Made by a program: the position numbers and the translations under genes. Below are positions 58,765-64,000 of a stretch of 64,000 nt of DNA, piece after piece. The stretch lies in assembly GCF_006715305.1 (NCBI RefSeq), contig NZ_VFMY01000001.1, forward strand, positions 2,480,001-2,544,000. Reading direction: 5' to 3'. The first letter of the stretch is position 1. The number at the start of each line of letters is the position of its first letter. The stretch is from Arthrobacter sp. SLBN-100 (GTDB lineage: Bacteria; Actinomycetota; Actinomycetes; Actinomycetales; Micrococcaceae). The notes beneath the pieces are model-generated. The model did not search any database. It had not been told where the DNA came from and saw only the letters and a list, made by a program, of their open reading frames with translations.

Positions 58765-59748
58765 ATGGCCCGCCCGTCGTCAGGAACATCCATGCAAGCA
58801 CCAGCCTCGCCCGCCAGCCAAAACCTCACCACCAGTGTTGCCCGGACCTTTGACCACTGGAAGCACCTCGTGGCCGAGTCCTTTGTGCCGCTAAGCGCCC
58901 GCACGTCTGACGTGGACGGCTTCCGCGGACAGCTGCGCTCGCGGGTACTGGACCGGATGTCCATCGTGGAAGTTACCGCCACGTCCCACGAGGTCCATCG
59001 AACGCCCGCGCTCATTGCCCGGGCCGGCGAGCGTTACTTTAAACTCAACCTCCAGCTCGAGGGCACGGGCCTCCTGATCCAGGACAACCGTGAGGCGCTG
59101 CTCCAGCCCGGCGATCTTGCCATCTATGACACCAACCGCCCCTACACCCTGGCGTTCGAGGAACAGGCCCGGATGATGGTGGTGATGTTTCCGTGCGACG
59201 CCCTCACGCTGCCCACGGATTACGTTGGCCAGCTCTCCGCCGTACGGATGGCCGGCAGCACGGGCCTGAGCGGGATCGTGGGACAGTTCATCCGCCAGCT
59301 CACCGAAAACCTTGACGTCCTGACCGGTCCCAGCGGTTCCCGGCTGGCCACCAACGCCCTGGACCTGGTGTCCACCATGCTGCACGCGGAAATGGACATC
59401 GCCCCGGACCGGATGAAGCCGCAGGCCCTGCTGGCCGCGTCCATCCGCGAATACATCGAGGCCAACCTGTCCGATCCGCTGCTGTGCCCGGCGAGCATCG
59501 CGGCAGCGCACTTCATCTCCACCAGGCACCTGCACAACGTCTTCCACGAGTCCGGCACCACGGTCGCCAGCTGGATCCGGAGCCAGCGCCTTGACGGCTC
59601 ACGCCGTGACCTGCGGGATCCGCTGCACGCCGGGAAGTCCGTCAGTGCGGTGGCTGCCCGCTGGGGATTCCTTGATGCGGCCCACTTCAGCCGCACCTTC
59701 CGCGACGCTTTCGGCATGTCCCCCACCGACTGGCGCCGCCAGGCCTGA
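58765..59748 (+). CDS. AraC-family regulator (FeaR-like, AraC-binding-like domain)
   Basis: 327 residues from ATG 58765 with GGGGGAA upstream. The N-terminal AraC-binding-like domain contains HWKHLVAESFVPLSARTSD, LQPGDLAIYDTNRPYTLAFE. The C-terminal double helix-turn-helix includes LCPASIAAAHFISTRHLHNV, then SWIRSQRLDGSRRDLRD, SVSAVAARWGFLDAAHFSRT, FRDAFGMSPTDWRR. This type regulates aromatic amine and aldehyde catabolism (for example FeaR for tyramine oxidase in E. coli), which fits the nearby amine oxidase. It may activate the AmiS/APC genes or the oxidase. Confidence 0.85.
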   Translation: MARPSSGTSMQAPASPASQNLTTSVARTFDHWKHLVAESFVPLSARTSDVDGFRGQLRSRVLDRMSIVEVTATSHEVHRTPALIARAGERYFKLNLQLEGTGLLIQDNREALLQPGDLAIYDTNRPYTLAFEEQARMMVVMFPCDALTLPTDYVGQLSAVRMAGSTGLSGIVGQFIRQLTENLDVLTGPSGSRLATNALDLVSTMLHAEMDIAPDRMKPQALLAASIREYIEANLSDPLLCPASIAAAHFISTRHLHNVFHESGTTVASWIRSQRLDGSRRDLRDPLHAGKSVSAVAARWGFLDAAHFSRTFRDAFGMSPTDWRRQA

Positions 59749-60058
59749 CCCCGCCGCAAGGGGAGGTATTGCCGGGGGTCAACGTACGACGGCGGGTGGC
59801 GCCAGCTTAGTATGCCGGGCGAGATCAGCCCCTGCGCCAGCATGGCGTCGGCAACCTTTGACAACCCCGCCGGTGCTCACGCCGAGGGCATAGTCGCCGG
59901 TCGCGCCGTACTGCTCTGAGTAGCGCTTCAGCTTTCCGATTATGACCGCCCGCTGTTAGGTGGCCCACCGACGCTTCGGCTAGTCTCCGTATTGTGACAA
60001 GAATATTCCACTCTATGAAAGCGCCGAAGGATGGATCTTCCGGCAGCGGGACGTGCTG
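59749..60058. other. Intergenic region with a possible gene remnant
   Basis: On the minus strand, two adjacent frames give protein-like text: VIIGKLKRYSEQYGATGDYA followed by LGVSTGG (about 59945-59862), then, after a frame change, VADAMLAQGLISPGILSWRH (about 59855-59795). Nothing intact is encoded. The right end carries the promoter region of the AmiS/UreI gene. I could not name the remnant. Confidence 0.3.
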
Positions 60059-60727
60059 ATGCCGTATGTCTGCCTCCTCCTTTCCGGCGCTGCGCTGTTG
60101 ATTAACGGCCTAGCCACACTGGGACACCTGCCGCGCCGCGACGCAGCCGTGCTGAGCCTGGCGGTGGGAATCCTCCAACTGGTGCTCGGCGTCGTCCTGT
60201 CCCCGGGCCCGTCTGCGGGCGGACCGCTGACAGCCTCCGGCATGTTCCTGTTCGGCCTGACATATCTCTACGTAGGCCTGGACTTTCTGCTGGACCTGGG
60301 TTCGAAGGGGCTCGGGTGGTTCTGCGGCATGGTGGCCTTTGTTGGGCTGCTCCTCGCGGCGGCGTGGCTTCATGAAGATCCCCTGCTGGCCGTTCTCTGG
60401 CTGGGCTGGTCGGCGCTGTGGGGGTTGTTTTTTGTCTCGATGGCACTGGGCCTGGCCCGGGTGGACCTGTTCACCGGCTGGGCGCTGGTGCTCACCAGCC
60501 AGGTCACCGCCACCGTCCCTGCTTTCCTGGGGCTGGCAGGGCTGTGGCCGCGCAGCCCGTTGGTTGCCGCCGCTGCAGCCGCCTTACTGGCAGGACTGTT
60601 CGTCCTCGCCGGCATCCTTGCCCGCCAGACCCTGGCTGCATGGGAAACAGCCCGGACGGATGCAGGTGCACCAGGCCGGGCCGTCCGCCACTCCCTTGCC
60701 TCAGCGGGCGAGGAATCTGCCCGTTAG
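60059..60727 (+). CDS. AmiS/UreI-family amide/urea channel
   Basis: 222 residues. ATG 60059 is 8 nt after GGGA; GTG 60053 is too close to it. Six or seven membrane segments. The AmiS/UreI landmark is MFLFGLTYLYVGLDFLL in the middle, with GWFCGMVAFVGLLLAA and LLAVLWLGWSALWGLFF after it. These hexameric channels pass urea or short amides. No urease or amidase is encoded beside it; the M20 hydrolase lies 35 kb away. It converges on the amino acid permease with overlapping stops. Confidence 0.82.
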   Translation: MPYVCLLLSGAALLINGLATLGHLPRRDAAVLSLAVGILQLVLGVVLSPGPSAGGPLTASGMFLFGLTYLYVGLDFLLDLGSKGLGWFCGMVAFVGLLLAAAWLHEDPLLAVLWLGWSALWGLFFVSMALGLARVDLFTGWALVLTSQVTATVPAFLGLAGLWPRSPLVAAAAAALLAGLFVLAGILARQTLAAWETARTDAGAPGRAVRHSLASAGEESAR

Positions 60728-62199
60728 CCCGCGTGCCCGAGGCTGCTGGCCTTCCGCCGCCGTTCAATCCGTGATTCCACCAGGACACCGGCGGCGAACA
60801 TCACCGGGACAGCCACCAGCAGGGCCGCGGCGGTTTCTGCGCTGCCGCCAATCAGGGCGGTGAAATTGCTGACCACCAGTGACAGCACCCACGCCAGCAG
60901 CAGCGTAGCCAGGGCGGGGGCCAGGAGGGTTTGCCAGAGCTGGCCTTCCACCCGTTCGCGCCGGAAGAATCCCACCACGGCTACCGAGCAGAGGATGTAC
61001 AGCACCAGGAGTGCAGCAACAGCCAGTCCGCTGAACCAGGAAAACAGGGTCAGGACGGGATCCAGCGCGAGCAGCGCGAACGGAACCACCAGCACGATGG
61101 CGGTGGCGGTCTGGATCCGGGCAGCTGCAGCGGGTGCGCGGTGGCGGTTGGTCCTGGCAAGGACGGCGGGCATGGAGCCTTGCAGTGCCAGCGAGTGAAG
61201 GTACCGGTTGATGCCGTTGTGGAAGGCGATGATGCCGGCCAGCAGGGACGTCACCAGCAGGATGCCCGTGGCGGTGCCCGCCCACGGGCCGAACAGTTCC
61301 ACCATGGGAGCCAGCACAAAGCTGGTGGAGTCGCCCGATTCCAGGGCTGCGCCGGCGGCGTCCATGACCTGGCTGGGGCCGTAGTAGCTCACCAGCATCC
61401 AGGAGATGAAGGAGAAGAACACGGCGATCACGGCCACTGACAGGTAGGTGGCCCGCGCTACGGTGCGGTGGGCGTCCTTGGCTTCGGCCGAATAGATGGC
61501 GGTGGATTCGAAGCCGAACATGGAGGCCACAGCGAACATAATGGCCACGCCGGGGGCACCGGCAGCGATGGCTTCCGGGGAGAAGGACGCCGCAATGCTG
61601 ATCCCCTCGGGACCGCCGCCGCTAAAGAGTACCGTGAAGCCAAACATCAGCAGGATGGCCACTTCGAGCCCCACCAGGAGGGCCAGGACCTTGGCGCCGA
61701 GTTCGATGTTGAGGGAGCCCAGCACCTGCACTCCAGCCATTGTTGCCAGGGCCAGCAACCACCAGGGGACGCTGACTCCAATTGAAGCCAGCAGCCCGGA
61801 GAACGCCGCGCCGTAGAGCCCGTACATCGCCGCCTGCACGGTGCTGTACGCCAGCAGTGCCAGCCAGGCCGCACCGGCCCCCGCTTTCCTGCCGAAGGCC
61901 GTCGTGACGTAGGCGTAAAACGCGCCGTTCGCCTGGATCCTGCGGCTCATGGCCACAAATCCTACGGCGAAAATGACAATAACGACGCCGACAATCAGGT
62001 AGGCGCCCGGGGCGCCGGCACCGTTGCCGAGCGCGGCAGCCAAGGGGGAAGCACCGGCGATTCCCGTCAGGGGCGCCTGGGCGGACAGAACAAAGAACAG
62101 GATTCCCATAACGCCGATGCTGCCGGCGCGGAGGGCAGTGGATTGCTCTTTCGCAGGCCTTGTATCGGCAGTCCGGGACTCGGAATTCGAAATACTCAT
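60724..62199 (-). CDS. APC-family amino acid/amine permease
   Basis: 491 residues. ATG 62199 has GAAGGA 4 nt upstream; an ATG at 62220 gives seven extra residues. Twelve membrane spans with the APC landmark GILFFVLSAQAPLTGIAGAS in span 1 and MFAVASMFGFESTAIYSAEA in span 6; AKDAHRTVARATYLSVAVIA follows. The family exchanges or imports amino acids and amines by proton symport. Context suggests an aromatic amine or amino acid feeding the amine oxidase region, but no specificity residue can be read. The stop codons of this gene and the AmiS-like gene overlap. Confidence 0.87.
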   Translation of the reverse strand: MSISNSESRTADTRPAKEQSTALRAGSIGVMGILFFVLSAQAPLTGIAGASPLAAALGNGAGAPGAYLIVGVVIVIFAVGFVAMSRRIQANGAFYAYVTTAFGRKAGAGAAWLALLAYSTVQAAMYGLYGAAFSGLLASIGVSVPWWLLALATMAGVQVLGSLNIELGAKVLALLVGLEVAILLMFGFTVLFSGGGPEGISIAASFSPEAIAAGAPGVAIMFAVASMFGFESTAIYSAEAKDAHRTVARATYLSVAVIAVFFSFISWMLVSYYGPSQVMDAAGAALESGDSTSFVLAPMVELFGPWAGTATGILLVTSLLAGIIAFHNGINRYLHSLALQGSMPAVLARTNRHRAPAAAARIQTATAIVLVVPFALLALDPVLTLFSWFSGLAVAALLVLYILCSVAVVGFFRRERVEGQLWQTLLAPALATLLLAWVLSLVVSNFTALIGGSAETAAALLVAVPVMFAAGVLVESRIERRRKASSLGHAG

Positions 62200-62454
62200 T
62201 GGATCCTTCTTAACGGTCATGAGCGCTGGGGGGAAGGGTGCGGTTTCATCCGTCCTGCACCCGTTGAATTCAGCATGGCAGCGGACAGGCTGAAGGGTTT
62301 TGTCGCGCAGTGATCAGTTGTTGTACTTGAGCGCAACACCGGACTAGAGCGGGACGTGCCCGCCACTCACTCCACGGCGGCGCCGCGTCACTCGCCCGTG
62401 GCATACTGCCGTAACCAGTCATTGCCGTATCCGCCGGCCGGAAGGGGCCCTTTT

Positions 62455-64000
62455 ATGCAGGAATTCGCCAGTGTGGACGAGTTGGCGCGGCAGCACGTCG
62501 TCGAGGCCATTGCCAGAGCGGACATCGACGCAGGGACGGACTTTCAGCGGCGGTTCGACCGGCACTTCCCCGAGCTCCTCCGCCTGTTCCACTCGCTGTA
62601 CGGTTCCCGCAAGGACTGGCTGGACCAGTTCACGGCACTGGTCCTGCAAAGCGCGCGCTCCTGGCAGGAACGCCCGGCGGAGTTGAAAGCCCTCGACGCG
62701 GAGCGCGAAGCGAACAGCAGCTGGTTCCTGGCCAACAACATGCTGGGCGGCGTCTGCTACGTGGACAGGAACGCCGAAAGCCTGGAAGGACTCCGCACCC
62801 GAATCCCGTACTTCAAGGAATTGGGCCTGACCTACCTGCACCTCATGCCGCTGTTCCTGGCACCCGAACCGCACTCCGACGGCGGCTACGCGGTCTCCAG
62901 CTACCGCCAAGTCAATCCGAAGCTGGGCACCATGGAACAGCTCCGCGACCTTGCCGCAGAGTTCCGCGGCCACGGCATCAGCCTGGTGGTGGACTTTATC
63001 TTCAACCACACGTCCGACGAGCATGAGTGGGCCCGGCGTGCTGCTGCGGGGGATCCCGAGTACAGCGACTACTACTGGATCTTCCCGGACCGCACCATGC
63101 CTGACGCTTTTGAGCAGAACGTGCGGGAAATCTTTCCCGAGAACCACCCCGGGTCCTTTATCCAAATGGAGGACGGCCGCTGGGTCTGGGCCACCTTCCA
63201 CACGTACCAATGGGACCTGAACTACGCCAACCCGGACGTTTTCCGTGCCATGGCCGGCGAAATGCTGTTCCTGGCCAACCAGGGCGTGGACATCCTGCGC
63301 ATGGACGCCGTCGCCTTTATCTGGAAACAGCTGGGCACCCCCTGCGAAAACCTTCCCGAGGCACACATCCTGCTGCAGGCCTTCAACGCGGTGTGCCGGA
63401 TCGCGGCGCCGTCGCTGCTGTTCAAGTCCGAGGCCATCGTGCATCCGGACGAGGTGGCCCTTTACATCGACCCGGCCGAGTGCCAGATCTCCTACAACCC
63501 GCTGCAGATGGCCCTGATCTGGGAATCGTTGGCCACCCGGGATGTCTCGCTCCTGGCCCAAGCACTGGAGCGCCGGCACAACATCCCGGAGGGCACGTCC
63601 TGGGTGAACTACGTCCGCAGCCACGACGACATCGGCTGGACCTTCGCCGACGAGGACGCGGCAGAACTGGGGATCAACGCCTTTGACCACCGCCGTTTCC
63701 TGAACTCCTTCTACGTCAACCGCTTCCCGGGCAGCTTCGCCCGCGGGGTGCCCTTCCAGGACAATCCCAAGACGGGTGATTGCCGGATCTCAGGCACGAC
63801 GGCGTCCCTGTGCGGCATGGAGGTTGACCCGGCTGAGGCGGTGGAGCGGATCCTCCTGGCCCACTCGGTTGCTTTCAGCACCGGCGGCATCCCCCTCTTG
63901 TACTTGGGCGACGAAGTGGGGCAGGTCAATGACTACGGCTACGCGTCCGAGCCGGGGCACGGGGCGGACAGCCGCTGGGTCCACCGGCCGCACTACCCGG
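62455..64000 (+). CDS. Amylosucrase (GH13_4), 5' part, runs off the window
   Basis: 515 codons are visible from ATG 62455, which follows GGAAGGGG. An N-terminal helical domain ([20 protein letters not shown]) precedes the GH13 barrel: FFNNMLG-type '[16 protein letters not shown]', [34 protein letters not shown]. The catalytic nucleophile Asp is in ILRMDAVAF (residue 284), the acid/base Glu in LFKSEA (326) and the transition-state Asp in VRSHDDIGW (391). These lie two residues before the corresponding positions of Neisseria amylosucrase as I recall them (286, 328, 393). Amylosucrase transfers glucose from sucrose onto an alpha-1,4-glucan or hydrolyses sucrose. No signal peptide, so cytoplasmic. 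The C-terminal end is outside the window. Confidence 0.9.
   Translation, partial: MQEFASVDELARQHVVEAIARADIDAGTDFQRRFDRHFPELLRLFHSLYGSRKDWLDQFTALVLQSARSWQERPAELKALDAEREANSSWFLANNMLGGVCYVDRNAESLEGLRTRIPYFKELGLTYLHLMPLFLAPEPHSDGGYAVSSYRQVNPKLGTMEQLRDLAAEFRGHGISLVVDFIFNHTSDEHEWARRAAAGDPEYSDYYWIFPDRTMPDAFEQNVREIFPENHPGSFIQMEDGRWVWATFHTYQWDLNYANPDVFRAMAGEMLFLANQGVDILRMDAVAFIWKQLGTPCENLPEAHILLQAFNAVCRIAAPSLLFKSEAIVHPDEVALYIDPAECQISYNPLQMALIWESLATRDVSLLAQALERRHNIPEGTSWVNYVRSHDDIGWTFADEDAAELGINAFDHRRFLNSFYVNRFPGSFARGVPFQDNPKTGDCRISGTTASLCGMEVDPAEAVERILLAHSVAFSTGGIPLLYLGDEVGQVNDYGYASEPGHGADSRWVHRPHYP

Noticed and set aside
59749..60058. Transposase remnant between the AraC and AmiS-like genes
   Set aside because: The fragment with KLKRYSEQYGATGDYA looks protein-like, but I see no DDE motif, terminal repeats or target duplication, so I only call it an unidentified remnant.

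Overview
The window is about 64 kb of high-GC DNA from an actinobacterium, most likely Arthrobacter or a close relative such as Pseudarthrobacter. The evidence is the strong GC bias at third codon positions, frequent GTG and TTG starts, LacI-regulated sugar importers that lack their own ATPase, and a copper amine oxidase whose sequence I recognise as very close to the Arthrobacter globiformis phenylethylamine oxidase. It is a dense chromosomal catabolic region. I see no tRNA, rRNA, CRISPR array, prophage or intact insertion sequence.

Layout. 0-2.9 kb: the 5' part of a sigma factor gene, an Ala-rich secreted or envelope protein, a DUF4287/DUF5655 protein, and about 900 bp of decayed coding sequence that includes a broken DMP19-like gene. 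2.9-10.2 kb: an apparently complete fructosamine (Amadori compound) locus. It encodes an FrlB-like deglycase, an FrlD-like kinase, a LacI regulator, a CUT1 importer and an FrlC-like epimerase, and two copies of one 14-bp operator flank the regulated genes. 10.2-16.2 kb: a related LacI regulator diverging from an amino-acid-type ABC importer, a Gfo/Idh/MocA enzyme and a FAD amine oxidase. I propose this is a second, oxidative route for Amadori or related secondary-amine substrates. 16.4-21.1 kb: a SWIM/SNF2 helicase and a GH43-like beta-propeller protein.

21.2-31.3 kb: a nitrogen module on the minus strand with an ammonium/methylammonium transporter, an M20 amidohydrolase, a monomeric sarcosine-oxidase-type flavoenzyme, three split glutamate-synthase domains resembling N-methylglutamate synthase, a type III glutamine synthetase-like ligase and an XRE-cupin regulator. 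31.5-35.1 kb: a large secreted GH30 endo-galactanase. 35.3-41.5 kb: a LacI-controlled ThuEFG/ThuB/ThuA-type disaccharide operon with two perfect palindromic operators. 41.5-54.4 kb: two divergent operons that look like a polysaccharide utilisation locus. One carries heparinase II/III, a DeoR-LacI chimeric regulator, a ThuA-like protein and DUF2264. The other carries a 2-hydroxyacid dehydrogenase, an ABC importer, a YesL-like protein and a GH35 beta-galactosidase. One permease in the second operon is frameshifted in a C5 tract. 54.4-62.2 kb: an aromatic-amine locus with the copper amine oxidase, a TetR regulator, a D-threonine-aldolase-like enzyme, an AraC regulator, an AmiS/UreI channel and an APC permease. 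62.4 kb to the end: the 5' part of an amylosucrase gene.

Most modules pair a dedicated regulator and operator with importer genes and one to four enzymes, as expected of a soil or plant-surface scavenger of glycated amines, methylated amines, plant galactans and disaccharides. No CUT1 ATPase is present, so the three CUT1 importers probably share an MsiK-type ATPase encoded elsewhere.
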